The notes: generated by a model not told the origin, from the sequence alone. A DNA stretch of 64,000 bases from Actinokineospora enzanensis DSM 44649 (GCF_000374445.1 NZ_KB894430.1:51911-115910), one strand, 5' to 3'. Counted from the first letter of the stretch, positions 35,359-43,898 are shown. Numbers and translations: made by a program.

Positions 35359-35438
35359 GGTCGGCAGGGTCCCCCATATCGGCAGACGACGGTGCGGTCC
35401 GTCCGGACCGCACCGTCGCACAGCGGGCTGTTGGTGTC

Positions 35439-36368
35439 TCAGTAGTAGTACGGGAATTCGCTGAAGTCGGGGTCGCGTTTCTGCAGGAAAGCGTCACGTC
35501 CCTCGACGGCCTCGTCGGTCATGTACGCCAGGCGGGTGGTCTCGCCGGCGAAGAGCTGCTGGCCGACCAGGCCGTCGTCGGTGAGGTTGAAGGCGTACTT
35601 GAGCATCCGCTGCGCGGTCGGCGACTTGCTTACGATCGTCCATGCCCAGTCGAGAGCCACCGTCTCCAGGTCAGCGTGCGGAACAACCTCGTTCACCGCA
35701 CCCATCCGGTGCATCTGCTCGGCGGAGTACTCACGGCCGAGGAAGAAGATCTCGCGGGCGAACTTCTGCCCGACCATCTTGGCCAGGTAGGCCGAGCCGT
35801 ACCCGGCGTCGAACGAGCCGACGTCGGCGTCGGTCTGCTTGAACTTCGCGTGCTCGGCCGAGGCCAGGGTCAGGTCGCACACGACGTGCAGGGAGTGCCC
35901 GCCACCGGCGGCCCAGCCCGGCACCACCGCGATCACCGGCTTGGGCATGAACCGGATGAGCCGCTGGACCTCGAGGATGTGCAGCCGCCCGGCCCGCGCG
36001 GGGTCGACGGTGTCGGAGGTCTCGCCGCTGGCGTACTGGTAGCCGGAGCGCCCCCGGATCCGCTGGTCACCGCCGGAGCAGAACGCCCAGCCGCCATCCT
36101 TGGGCGACGGCCCGTTGCCGGTGAGCAGGACGCAGCCGACGTCGGAGCTCATCCGCGCGTGGTCCAGGGCGCGGTAGAGCTCGTCGACGGTGTGCGGCCG
36201 GAAGGCGTTGCGCACTTCCGGGCGGTCGAACGCGATCCGCACGACCCGCTTGCCTTTCCGGGCCTCGACGGAGCGGTGGTAGGTGATGTCGGTGAAGTCG
36301 GACCCGTCGATGGCCTCCCACGCGGCCGGGTCGAACAATTCTGATATTTGGTCGTCCACCAACCGCAC
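35439..36368 (-). CDS. menB: 1,4-dihydroxy-2-naphthoyl-CoA synthase
   Basis: 309 aa, a crotonase-fold enzyme that cyclises o-succinylbenzoyl-CoA in menaquinone biosynthesis. Typical features are the actinobacterial N-terminus (SELFDPAAWEAIDGSDFTDITYHR), the FDRPEVRNAF strand, AFCSGGDQRIRG, WAAGGGHSLHVVCDLTLAS, the FDAGYGSAYLAK catalytic region and the KRDPDFSEFPYYY tail. Normally a chromosomal core gene. Here it stands without other men genes, which suggests an extra copy or a chromosomal patch inside accessory DNA. Confidence 0.93.
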   Translation of the reverse strand: MRLVDDQISELFDPAAWEAIDGSDFTDITYHRSVEARKGKRVVRIAFDRPEVRNAFRPHTVDELYRALDHARMSSDVGCVLLTGNGPSPKDGGWAFCSGGDQRIRGRSGYQYASGETSDTVDPARAGRLHILEVQRLIRFMPKPVIAVVPGWAAGGGHSLHVVCDLTLASAEHAKFKQTDADVGSFDAGYGSAYLAKMVGQKFAREIFFLGREYSAEQMHRMGAVNEVVPHADLETVALDWAWTIVSKSPTAQRMLKYAFNLTDDGLVGQQLFAGETTRLAYMTDEAVEGRDAFLQKRDPDFSEFPYYY

Positions 36369-36513
36369 CCTAGCCGGACGAGTCGATCACCGGGTGCGAA
36401 AGACCGGAGATGGATGTCTGTGAAACCACAGACATGGACCCGGAGGGGAGAAAGCAGCAGCTCAAAGGCTGTTCTCGACGGCCGTTCCTGTGCCGTTTCC
36501 GCGCTCGCGGTGA

Positions 36514-36801
36514 TCAGCGTCCGGGGTGCCGCACCTGTCGTTCGAACTGCTCGGCCGCAGCGTCGTTTCCGCGTGCCAGGGCATCGTTGCCCGCGGCGAG
36601 TCCCGGTCGGCCAAGTCGACGCCAGGTTCGTGCCAAGATCCGGTTGGTCTCGGCGAGGGTTCGCTGGGTACGCGCCAGGGACTGGTTCGTGCGGTCCTGC
36701 ATACGCCGGATGTCCCTGCCCGCCTTGAGGCTTAGCAGGCCCAGAACCACGACCGCGACCGCGGCCACCACGACTACGAGGGCCACCACGGCGCCGATCA
36801 T
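36514..36801 (-). CDS. small membrane-anchored coiled-coil protein
   Basis: 95 aa. Residues 2-25 are a strong hydrophobic helix; the rest is charged and helical (RRMQDRTNQSLARTQRTLAE), possibly a coiled coil. Its ATG overlaps the upstream stop by four bases. Last gene of the operon led by the 38851 operator. Confidence 0.6.
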   Translation of the reverse strand: MIGAVVALVVVVAAVAVVVLGLLSLKAGRDIRRMQDRTNQSLARTQRTLAETNRILARTWRRLGRPGLAAGNDALARGNDAAAEQFERQVRHPGR

Positions 36802-37109
36802 GACTGACCACCCCGCCGGGCGGAACGCAGCCAGTTGAACAGGCCGCCGGACACGGCGAACAGCAGGCCGCCGACGAGCAGGACGACGCCACCGAGGAGC
36901 CGTCCGAAGCCGGTGATCGCGCTGAGGGCCTGGTGGCCGGGTCCGGTGGTGAACAGCGCGAGAGTCGGCAGCGTGTAGGAGGCAAGCCCGAGCAGTCCCA
37001 GCAGCGTGACCGCCCCGCTGATCAGCCAGAGGCTGATCCAGGCGAGCCGCGCCCGCGCGGCCGAGACCGCGACCGGGCGCAGTAGGTCCGTGGTGCGGGT
37101 GGTGGTCAC
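36798..37109 (-). CDS. small membrane protein, two helices
   Basis: 103 aa from a GTG overlapping the upstream stop (GTGA), with GAGGAG upstream. Two or three hydrophobic segments (about residues 22-45 and 68-93). Unknown role, but tightly coupled on both sides, so it acts with its neighbours. Confidence 0.6.
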   Translation of the reverse strand: MTTTRTTDLLRPVAVSAARARLAWISLWLISGAVTLLGLLGLASYTLPTLALFTTGPGHQALSAITGFGRLLGGVVLLVGGLLFAVSGGLFNWLRSARRGGQS

Positions 37110-37771
37110 TGCTGCTCCTCGGTGGCTGGCCGCAGGGTGGCGGTGTGGGTCAGGCAATTCTCGCAGGTCGCGGGGGCTTGCTCGGGGTCGCCGAGGACTC
37201 GTGGCTTGGCGCGGGACGCGGTCTCGCACAGCGGCGCGCCGGATCGGTGGCGGCGGGGCCGTTGCCCGGTGCCGGATACGGCGTCGACGAGCGGGACCGC
37301 GTGACGCAGAGGCTCGCTGTCGAGCGCACGGTAGCGGCGGCCCCCGGTGTTCGGACGGACCTCGACCGCGACCTGGCAGGTGGCCAGCGCCGTCTCCCAG
37401 TGCTGCTGATCGGCGGCGGTGAGCTCCTGGCGGCGCTGTTCCTGCTGGACGCGGTGCTGCTCTGCCTCGTCCTGCCACCCCCGGATGATCTTCGGCAGCG
37501 GCGGGTCGAGGTCGCGGCGGGCGGCCAGGATGAGCATCCGGGTCTCGACCGTGGACAGGCGCCGGACCTGATCGCTGGTCACCTCCCAGCCGAGCACCGC
37601 CCGGCACCACTGTAGGTCGCGATCACGGATGACGCGGTCGCCCTCGGCGACTTCCTGTGGCGACACGAACGGCCCGAACACGGCACGGGTCTCGGCGCGA
37701 AGGTCGTCGTACTCGGGGTAGCCCGGCTGCGGGTGGTCGCGCAGGTTCTGCCACTCGTCGAAGGTCGGCAT
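37106..37771 (-). CDS. hypothetical cytosolic protein
   Basis: 221 aa. Charged helical centre (DEAEQHRVQQEQRRQELTAADQ), a basic C-terminal third and TCENCLTH near the end, a possible metal site. Three base pairs from the upstream gene and overlapping the downstream one, hence a firm operon member. Confidence 0.6.
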   Translation of the reverse strand: MPTFDEWQNLRDHPQPGYPEYDDLRAETRAVFGPFVSPQEVAEGDRVIRDRDLQWCRAVLGWEVTSDQVRRLSTVETRMLILAARRDLDPPLPKIIRGWQDEAEQHRVQQEQRRQELTAADQQHWETALATCQVAVEVRPNTGGRRYRALDSEPLRHAVPLVDAVSGTGQRPRRHRSGAPLCETASRAKPRVLGDPEQAPATCENCLTHTATLRPATEEQQ

Positions 37772-37774
37772 CGG

Positions 37775-38407
37775 CTACCTCTCCTCCTGCGCGCCGTTGC
37801 CGGTGTTCTCGCTGGTCTGCCACACCAGGGCGTAGGCATCCTTGCGGCTATGCCCGGCGAGCAGGAAGTACGCCGCGGCGATGGCGGCCAGCACCTCGGC
37901 GGCCTGCCCGCCGACCTGGTCGACGACCTCGTCGTAGAACACCAGGGTGAGCCTGCCACGGTCGGCCGCCACCGGGGTGATCGACAGCGCGTCGAGCACG
38001 CCGCGGGCGCGGTGGTCGTCGGGGGAGTGGCGGCTGCGCGGGGCCAGGCTGAGTTCGTCGACCGTCACCTCGCCGTAGCGGCCACGACCGCGAGCGACCG
38101 AGTACTCGGTGTTCGACATGATCTCCAGCAGGCGGCCGGACAGGGCGATAGAGTCGGCGAGGTCGCGGTCGTCCTCCTCCTCGATCGGATCGGGGCCGAA
38201 GCCGATGAGGTGGACTTCGGCCATCCGCTGGCCGAGGTCCGCGATCTCCAGCAGGATGTCGGCGCGTTCGGCGGGCATGTGCGACCGGGTGAAGGTCTTC
38301 CACAGCTTGGCCGCGGCGTGGTCGGCGGCGAAGTAGTCGGCGCGGGCGCGGGCGTCCTCGGTGACCAGGCTGCCGAGTCCGCACCGGATGAGCAGGTCGG
38401 AGATCAT
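37775..38407 (-). CDS. hypothetical protein
   Basis: 210 aa, mainly helical, with an acidic centre (DPIEEEDDRDLADS) and a hydrophobic helix near the C-terminus (AAEVLAAIAAAYFLLAG). Second gene of the operon, 103 bp after the first. Not recognised. Confidence 0.6.
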   Translation of the reverse strand: MISDLLIRCGLGSLVTEDARARADYFAADHAAAKLWKTFTRSHMPAERADILLEIADLGQRMAEVHLIGFGPDPIEEEDDRDLADSIALSGRLLEIMSNTEYSVARGRGRYGEVTVDELSLAPRSRHSPDDHRARGVLDALSITPVAADRGRLTLVFYDEVVDQVGGQAAEVLAAIAAAYFLLAGHSRKDAYALVWQTSENTGNGAQEER

Positions 38408-38510
38408 GGGTGTGGCTCCGTTTCCGTGCTGTCGGGATATGGGGTCGTTGTGGGTCCTGGCTCCGGGGCCGGCGATGCTGGCAGGCGGGTCCGCTCCGGA
38501 GCCAGGCCGG

Positions 38511-38831
38511 TCAGTAGCCGGTCTGGCCCGCCAAGTAGGCGGCCGGGTGGTCGGCGGTCTTGCCGTGCACGGTGCCGGTCAGCCACTCGATGACGTTGTC
38601 GCCGTCCTCGGCGCGGCGGCGCTCGAAGTCCTGGTAGATCCCTGCCAGCAGCGCGGCCGGGTCCTCACCCTCGCGTTCGGCGTTGCGCAGCTTCCAGGCG
38701 AGGGAGACCAACGGGATCCGGCCGTGCTCGTCCGGCTCGCTGTCCCGCACGACGCGCTCGGCGAGGTCCTCCGGCAAGGCCTCGCGCACGAGGTCGGTGG
38801 CGTACTCCATCAGCTCCGCGTCGTCCATCAT
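38511..38831 (-). CDS. acidic hypothetical protein, first gene of an operon
   Basis: 106 aa. The first of two tandem ATGs is placed six bases after AAGGGG; a GTG six codons earlier lacks a site. Acidic helical protein. The 39-bp palindrome begins 20 bp upstream, so the operon (this gene through 36514) is probably regulated there. Confidence 0.6.
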   Translation of the reverse strand: MMDDAELMEYATDLVREALPEDLAERVVRDSEPDEHGRIPLVSLAWKLRNAEREGEDPAALLAGIYQDFERRRAEDGDNVIEWLTGTVHGKTADHPAAYLAGQTGY

Positions 38832-38850
38832 CGGATTCCCCTTCGTCACC

Positions 38851-38889
38851 GCTCAGCGTGTTATGTCTGTCTAACATAACACGCTGAGC
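38851..38889. promoter_or_regulatory. 39-bp operator palindrome, copy 1
   Basis: Arms GCTCAGCGTGTTATGT and ACATAACACGCTGAGC, perfectly complementary, around CTGTCTA. A near-identical copy is at 41232-41270, also directly before a minus-strand operon. Such arms suit a dimeric repressor. The cognate regulator is not identified. Confidence 0.8.
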
Positions 38890-38939
38890 AGTGAGTTCAA
38901 CCGTGATCACTCGGTCGGGCTAGCTGACAAGTGCGAGAT

Positions 38940-38956
38940 GTCCAGCGCGGCTGGAC
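38940..38956. repeat. dispersed palindrome, copy 3
   Basis: GTCCAGC-GCG-GCTGGAC, 17 bp, between the operator and the end of the nuclease fusion gene. Confidence 0.55.
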
Positions 38957-38973
38957 GCAGTCCCCCGCCCGCC

Positions 38974-40386
38974 CTACCGGCAGGCGTTCAGCGCCGAGGA
39001 GAGCGCGGAGCGCTCGGCGGCGGTGACGGTGAGCGCGTAGGTGGCCTTGATCCCCACATAGATCCGGGCGTAGCCGCAGCTCGCGGCAGGATTTGGAGGA
39101 AACCACTGGTCAGGGGTCTTGTCACCCTTGGACATGTTGGCCTTGCCGGAGACCGCGACGAGGTTGGCGAGGTCGTTGGCGAAGGCCACCCGCCTTTCCA
39201 ATTTCCAGTCCGCAGCGCCGGATCGCCAGGCGACGGCCTCGGGGACGACGTGGTCGATCTGGATCTTGGCGAGGGATGTGACGTCGGTGTCGGTGTACGG
39301 GTCATGCAGGACCCCGGCGACGACCTTGCACCGGCCCGGCTGGCGCTTGGCTCCGTCGAGATCGCGCATGAGCACGTCGCTGCGCTGGTCACAGCCGTTG
39401 CCGTCGACGTCCTTCCAGGGCTGCCCGAACACGCAGCTCGGTCCGGCCGACTGGGAGCAGTCGCGGACGTAGCCGTCCATGCTGCCCGGCGCGGCGACGC
39501 GGAGCCCCGCGAGCTTGGCCTGGGCAGTGGCACGGTCCGGTGTCCCTGCGGGCGGGTTCCACCCTCCGGTCTCCGACCGCGCAATGCCGGAACACCCGCT
39601 GACCAGCAAGAACACGAGGATCACTGCGAAGGTGAGAGCGGCTGTCGTCGCGAGGTGGGTCCGTCGGCCGGACGGCGTCGCCGGCACCGCCGTCGGCAGT
39701 TGGGCCGCCACGACGGTGGCGAAGCCCTCGTCGGCCAACTCGCCGAGGTCGGCGGTGATGGTCTCGTGGGCCTTCGCGGCCCAGGCGGCCGGGACGCTCT
39801 CGGCGAACCCGCTCGGGCCCGGCACCGGGGACCGCAGGGCGCGGTTGCGGTAGGCGGCCACGTCGGCGTCCGGGTGGATGACCACGGCGATCGCGGGCAC
39901 GCTGTGGTAGCGCGCGAGCTCCACCCAGGTCGCGCGGTGCGCTCGCGAGGAGGACGTGGCGTCGATGGTGACGGCCGTGCCGGACCGCACGTGGTGCGCC
40001 GCGGTCAGCACGGCGCGGGCGAGGGCCCGGTTCTGGGTGACCGGGCGCTGGTCGTGCCGATCACCGAGGTCGGAGACCTCGTCGCGCAACTCGTCCAGGG
40101 ACACCACGGCGGTGGCGGCCAGGTGCCGCTGGACGAAGTCGCTCTTCCCGGCACCGGGGGCGCCGACGAGGACGATGATCCCGAGAAAGTTCGGAGGCGG
40201 GACGAAGGCCTGCGGGCGCTGGGCGTGCCGCCGCAGCAGGTCCTCCTCGAGTTCGCGGGTGCGCCTGCGGCGTTCACGGATGGCGAGCCCTGCCGCGGCG
40301 AGCAGCCCGACGGCGGCCAGGATCAGGAATACGGTGGTCGGCTCGACCGGCCCGGACGGGGCGGCCGAGGGCGCGCGGAAGTGCAC
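38974..40386 (-). CDS. P-loop kinase fused to a secreted HNH-type (DUF1524-like) nuclease
   Basis: 470 aa from a GTG six bases after AAGGAG. Residues 18-36 are a membrane helix. Residues 67-225 form a P-loop kinase of the AAA_33/polynucleotide-kinase type with Walker A GAPGAGKS (75-82) and VSLDELRDE. Residues 248-264 are a second hydrophobic helix ending in a lipobox-like LVSGC (Cys265). Residues 286-470 resemble the DUF1524/GmrSD C-terminal HNH family with IDHVVP (Asp378, His379), NDLANLV and SKGDKTPDQW. The predicted topology puts the kinase inside and the nuclease outside. No internal start separates the halves. Confidence 0.7.
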   Translation of the reverse strand: MHFRAPSAAPSGPVEPTTVFLILAAVGLLAAAGLAIRERRRRTRELEEDLLRRHAQRPQAFVPPPNFLGIIVLVGAPGAGKSDFVQRHLAATAVVSLDELRDEVSDLGDRHDQRPVTQNRALARAVLTAAHHVRSGTAVTIDATSSSRAHRATWVELARYHSVPAIAVVIHPDADVAAYRNRALRSPVPGPSGFAESVPAAWAAKAHETITADLGELADEGFATVVAAQLPTAVPATPSGRRTHLATTAALTFAVILVFLLVSGCSGIARSETGGWNPPAGTPDRATAQAKLAGLRVAAPGSMDGYVRDCSQSAGPSCVFGQPWKDVDGNGCDQRSDVLMRDLDGAKRQPGRCKVVAGVLHDPYTDTDVTSLAKIQIDHVVPEAVAWRSGAADWKLERRVAFANDLANLVAVSGKANMSKGDKTPDQWFPPNPAASCGYARIYVGIKATYALTVTAAERSALSSALNACR

Positions 40387-40423
40387 GTGCTTCTCCTTCG
40401 GTGGGTGAGCACCACGAGCCGGG

Positions 40424-40498
40424 GATGCGGTGCGAAGGCGGGACCCGGCGTCGTGATGAAGAGGGTGCCGTGGGCGGGGCGATGCGGTGCGAAGGCGG
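40424..40498. repeat. short direct repeat, two copies (third at 41393-41409)
   Basis: GATGCGGTGCGAAGGCGG occurs at 40424-40441 and 40481-40498, and with one base deleted at 41393-41409. All three are in gaps between minus-strand genes. In the 152-bp gap 40387-40538 nothing else is apparent except a TGACCAGC at 40522. Purpose unknown. Confidence 0.55.
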
Positions 40499-40538
40499 AA
40501 CCCCGGCCCTGGCGTGCTGGCTGACCAGCGCGAACGTG

Positions 40539-40775
40539 TTAGGTCAGCGCGGCGTCCGGCTCGGCCTGGCGGACGTCGTGCCCGGCGGCCGGTCGGGCTT
40601 TGAGGATCCCGCGCACGTAGTCCGCCGCCTCGGGCGGCAGGAGGACGGACGCGCGGCCGACCTTGCCGTCGTCGGTGCGGGTGTAGATGTTCAGTGACAG
40701 GCCGGCGCTGGTCAGGTCGGCCCGCACCAGGGTGGCAGTGCCGGTGACCAGGACATCCGGGTCGGGGTGGTCCAT
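40539..40775 (-). CDS. small hypothetical protein
   Basis: 78 aa, ATG eight bases after AAGGAG and overlapping the upstream stop by one base. Beta-rich first half (TATLVRADLTSAGLSLNIYT). Co-translated with the upstream gene. Confidence 0.6.
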   Translation of the reverse strand: MDHPDPDVLVTGTATLVRADLTSAGLSLNIYTRTDDGKVGRASVLLPPEAADYVRGILKARPAAGHDVRQAEPDAALT

Positions 40776-41116
40776 CAGCTCGGCTCCTTCGTGTCGGTGG
40801 GCTCGGTGCTGCCGTACTCGCGGTCGCACCACGCGAGCACCTCGCTCGCGGGGAAGTAGTTCTCGCGGCCGACGTGAGTTCCGGCGGGCCAGGCGTTCTC
40901 GCGGACATGCACGCTGTTGCGGGTCCGCGAGGTCATCGTCGTGACGACGCCGGGCTTGACCCCGGCCACCTCTGCCGCCACGGCGGTGGGCAGCCACACG
41001 TCGCCCGGTGTCGGCAGCGGCGGGAACCCGGATACCGGTGCGGACTTCTCGGGGACTCGGCCGGACCGCAGGGCGGTGCGCAGCTCGTCGCGGGTGGGCG
41101 CGGACTGCTCGCTCAC
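40775..41116 (-). CDS. putative DNA-binding protein (HTH/excisionase-like)
   Basis: 113 aa, started at the GTG overlapping the stop of the 32-aa gene (GTGA). The stretch LPTAVAAEVAGVKPGVVTTMTSRTR, followed by HVGRENYFPASEVLAW, resembles a MerR/excisionase-type winged helix that recognises DNA. An excisionase or regulator role is inference. Confidence 0.5.
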   Translation of the reverse strand: MSEQSAPTRDELRTALRSGRVPEKSAPVSGFPPLPTPGDVWLPTAVAAEVAGVKPGVVTTMTSRTRNSVHVRENAWPAGTHVGRENYFPASEVLAWCDREYGSTEPTDTKEPS

Positions 41117-41211
41117 CGCCGGGCCGACCCGACGGTGGTGCGGTTCTCGGCGGTGGACCCGGCCCGCCGGGCCCGGTTCTCCGCTAGTGGCGGCAGGGTA
41201 CTCATCGACAT
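41113..41211 (-). CDS. 32-aa leader/small protein
   Basis: ATG placed five bases after a perfect GGAGG; 32 residues (opening MSMSTLPPLAENRARR), with its TGA overlapping the GTG of the next gene. It is the first translated frame after the operator at 41232. It may be a coupling leader rather than a functional protein. Confidence 0.5.
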   Translation of the reverse strand: MSMSTLPPLAENRARRAGSTAENRTTVGSARR

Positions 41212-41231
41212 CGGCGCCTCCAAAAGGCAAA

Positions 41232-41270
41232 GTTCAGCGTGTTGTGTCTGGCTAACATAACACGCTGAGC
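41232..41270. promoter_or_regulatory. 39-bp operator palindrome, copy 2
   Basis: Same right arm ACATAACACGCTGAGC as copy 1; left arm GTTCAGCGTGTTGTGT; spacer CTGGCTA. It precedes the 41211-38974 operon, so two operons 2.4 kb apart share one regulator. Downstream of it, CCCTCC-TTCG-GGAGGG (41360-41375) is a tetraloop hairpin. Confidence 0.8.
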
Positions 41271-41427
41271 TGTCCTGAGACCTCGCGTCACCCGATCGGT
41301 CGGCACCGCCGTCCCCACCCCGGAAGGCGGCAGCCGCGGGGTACTGGGGGACACTGGTGCCCTCCTTCGGGAGGGTGGCCCCCGGCTTGGGTGATGCGTG
41401 CGAAGGCGGAGCTCGCGCCGGGGGTTC

Positions 41428-41739
41428 CTACTCGGCGTCCTTCGACTCCGGACGCCCCTTGCCCGCGCCCGCCTGGCGTCCGGCCCGGATGAGCTTGGTG
41501 ACCATCTGCTCGGTGATGTGCCAGGCCGAGGCCATCACCCCCAGAGGCACGTCGTGGTTGTCGCGGGCCGTGGCCGCGACCTTCGGGTTTTCCGTGCGCA
41601 GGTAGAGCTCGATCGCGCGCTCGATCCGCCGCAGTCGCCCGATGGCGGCCACCGGGTTCTCGCCCGGCTCCTGCAGCGTCACCTCCGAGGCCAACCAGGT
41701 GATCTCGGCCTTGACCTGCTGGTCATCCGGCTTGGGCAT
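41428..41739 (-). CDS. small hypothetical regulator-like protein
   Basis: 103 aa. ATG after AAGGGGAG and sharing a base with the upstream stop. The second half, LGVMASAWHITEQMVTKLIRAGRQ, looks like a helix-turn-helix. A recognition role is possible. Last gene of the operon led by the 43899 palindrome. Confidence 0.55.
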   Translation of the reverse strand: MPKPDDQQVKAEITWLASEVTLQEPGENPVAAIGRLRRIERAIELYLRTENPKVAATARDNHDVPLGVMASAWHITEQMVTKLIRAGRQAGAGKGRPESKDAE

Positions 41740-42371
41740 CAAGCTCCCCTTCGACAGCGGCGGTAACGCAGTACCGTATCCGGGTAGCGTAGTGGAGTAT
41801 CGCCTGGTCGCTCACGCTCGGCCAGCGAGCACAGCGCCGCGTAGACGTGCTCGGCCTGCCAGCGGGCGGTCACTCCGGCGTGCAGCTCGGCGAGATCATC
41901 CCGGCGCCCGGCCGCGACCTGCACCGTCGGCCCGCCGGATGCCAAGGTCACCACACCCAGGCCGTGGAAGTCCGCCTCGGCGACGCGGAACTCGCCTGCC
42001 TCGTCCGGCGGGACCAGCAGCGCTGCACAAGGCGCGGTGTTGAGCACGACGACGGCGGTCGTGAACGCCTCCGCCCAGCTCGTCGCCGGCGCGAGCATCC
42101 CCTCCACGACGACCGCGTTCGGCGGGAACCTCGCCCGGCCGCGCTCGGTGGTGAGCATCGACCGGTCGGGGGCGGGCGGCCAGCCGTGGCGCACGCGCCA
42201 GGCGTGGACCTCCGCATCCAAGCGGGCGGCGACCATCACGTTCCTCCTGCCGAACACCGCCTCGCTGCGGGGAACAGCGGTCACCACCGACTCCCGCCAA
42301 CCGAGCACGGCGACAACCTCCTGTAGCCACATCCGCTCTGACCAGCCGAAACGATCCTCGCCAGTGTTCAC
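41739..42371 (-). CDS. hypothetical protein
   Basis: 210 aa, ATG with a moderately good upstream site. Alpha/beta pattern with AFTTAVVVLNTAPCAALLV in the middle and an Arg-rich tail. Not recognised. Coupled to the downstream gene. Confidence 0.55.
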   Translation of the reverse strand: MNTGEDRFGWSERMWLQEVVAVLGWRESVVTAVPRSEAVFGRRNVMVAARLDAEVHAWRVRHGWPPAPDRSMLTTERGRARFPPNAVVVEGMLAPATSWAEAFTTAVVVLNTAPCAALLVPPDEAGEFRVAEADFHGLGVVTLASGGPTVQVAAGRRDDLAELHAGVTARWQAEHVYAALCSLAERERPGDTPLRYPDTVLRYRRCRRGA

Positions 42372-42446
42372 GGCGTGCTGGTTCCGTCGAGATAATGGCG
42401 AGACTTGACGGCGTAAGCGCCCTCGCGGCCGTCCAGCGCGGCGCCG

Positions 42447-43241
42447 TCAGGCAGCAGCGTCCAACGCGGCGCCGAGCTCGTCGACAGCATCGCCTTCGCC
42501 TCCTTCCTGCTGGTCACGCCGGTTGTGCACCGTGGCGGCGGGGACGCCCGCGGTGAGCCGGCCCCGAATGCGCAGCACGGTGCGCTCGGAGATGCCGGTG
42601 CGCACCGCGATCTCGCTGTCCGTGGCTCGCTCGCGAACGGCGAGCAGCGCCACGACCGCTTCGCGTTCGGCGATCGTGGCCTGATCCGGCAGGTATCGGC
42701 CGAGGGCCATCCTGTCCACCACCACCTCGTCGACGTCGTCGCGCGACCGCACCCGCGTTCCGGTCAGCACCGGCCGGGCCGTCGGGTCGTCGATCGTCTC
42801 GTCGTCCCACGCCAGCGCTGAGCAGTATCCAGCCGCGAGCGCGACCTCCCGCACCTGGTCCGACGGGCCGGGGCAGCCCCACAACTCGTCGTAGAGCGCG
42901 GAGACCCGCTCGGCGGTCGTGCGCCGAACGTGCTGCTGGTCCAGGATCCGCTTCAACGAGTAGTTGGTCCGCGCCAGGCCGAGACGCGCGGTCAACGCCG
43001 CCAACGACCACCCGAGCACCATCAACGCCTGGATACGCCGTCGCGTGCCCGTGGCATCGACCAGACGGGGGAGGCTGCGGTTCTCCCGAAGACGCTTCCG
43101 GTATAACCGGTTCGCCTCCCGCGCATCCTCGCACCGGCAGCCGTGACCCTGATACGCCACTTCGTCCCCGTGTCGCTTCGCCACGCACGCCGATCTGTCG
43201 ACCGACAGGCGCCGCGGCACAAGCGCGAGCTGAACCTGCAT
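42447..43241 (-). CDS. HTH-containing protein with an N-terminal Cys/His module
   Basis: 264 aa from an ATG after GGAGGAG. Residues 19-50 (CVAKRHGDEVAYQGHGCRCEDA, then NRLYRKRLR) match a short Cys/His module seen at the N-terminus of actinobacterial phage and mobile-element proteins. A first helix-turn-helix is around 80-110 and a second near 205-230 (ATDSEIAVRTGISERTVLRI). Probably a DNA-binding regulator. Confidence 0.65.
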   Translation of the reverse strand: MQVQLALVPRRLSVDRSACVAKRHGDEVAYQGHGCRCEDAREANRLYRKRLRENRSLPRLVDATGTRRRIQALMVLGWSLAALTARLGLARTNYSLKRILDQQHVRRTTAERVSALYDELWGCPGPSDQVREVALAAGYCSALAWDDETIDDPTARPVLTGTRVRSRDDVDEVVVDRMALGRYLPDQATIAEREAVVALLAVRERATDSEIAVRTGISERTVLRIRGRLTAGVPAATVHNRRDQQEGGEGDAVDELGAALDAAA

Positions 43242-43362
43242 GATGGACTCCTCCGTATTCCGATTCCAGGGCGCGGGGAGCCTGGTGGGCGGATGACCGT
43301 CGAAAGCTGTCCGCCTGCCAGGACCAGCACAAACACCACTCCGGGCACATCCGCTCTCCAAC

Positions 43363-43881
43363 TCAGGACACACGGTCAGCCGCCTCGCGACCGGCAAGGT
43401 CGAGGTGGCTCTGCTCAAGGCGCTGAAGCACCTCCCCAGCGGCAGGACCTGCGAGAACGCCCCTCACGGCGCGGTACAGATCCGCGTACAGCTCGGCTCG
43501 CTGGCCGTGGTCTTCGACCGTTGGATCTGCCAGCCGGTCGAGCAGGCCGCCGGCGCCTGCTTCCACCTCTGACCAGCCGGAATGCGGCCGGGGCGTCCCG
43601 GACACGCGAGCGGTCTCCACCTCCGCTAGCACCCTGGCCAGACGGGAATCCGTCGCCATGCCCATCGCCTGGTCGACGGCGTGCTGCCCATCGACCGTCC
43701 TGAAGGCAACCTCGTACATCTCGCTCGCCGCCGCGATGTTGTCGGCCAAAGCAGTCAACAGCGCAGCCCGCGCTGCCGGGTCAGCGATCGACCCGAGGCG
43801 CTCGTAAGCGGCTTCGCATAGGTCCAGCAACGGCAGGTAGGACTCCTGCGCCCGATCCGCGCGTTCGCCTCTCTGGTCCAT
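43363..43881 (-). CDS. helical hypothetical protein
   Basis: 172 aa, all helical and acidic, ATG after AAGGGGG. First gene behind the palindrome at 43899-43927, which is probably its operator. Unknown family. Confidence 0.6.
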   Translation of the reverse strand: MDQRGERADRAQESYLPLLDLCEAAYERLGSIADPAARAALLTALADNIAAASEMYEVAFRTVDGQHAVDQAMGMATDSRLARVLAEVETARVSGTPRPHSGWSEVEAGAGGLLDRLADPTVEDHGQRAELYADLYRAVRGVLAGPAAGEVLQRLEQSHLDLAGREAADRVS

Positions 43882-43898
43882 CTCGCCCCCTTCGGTCT

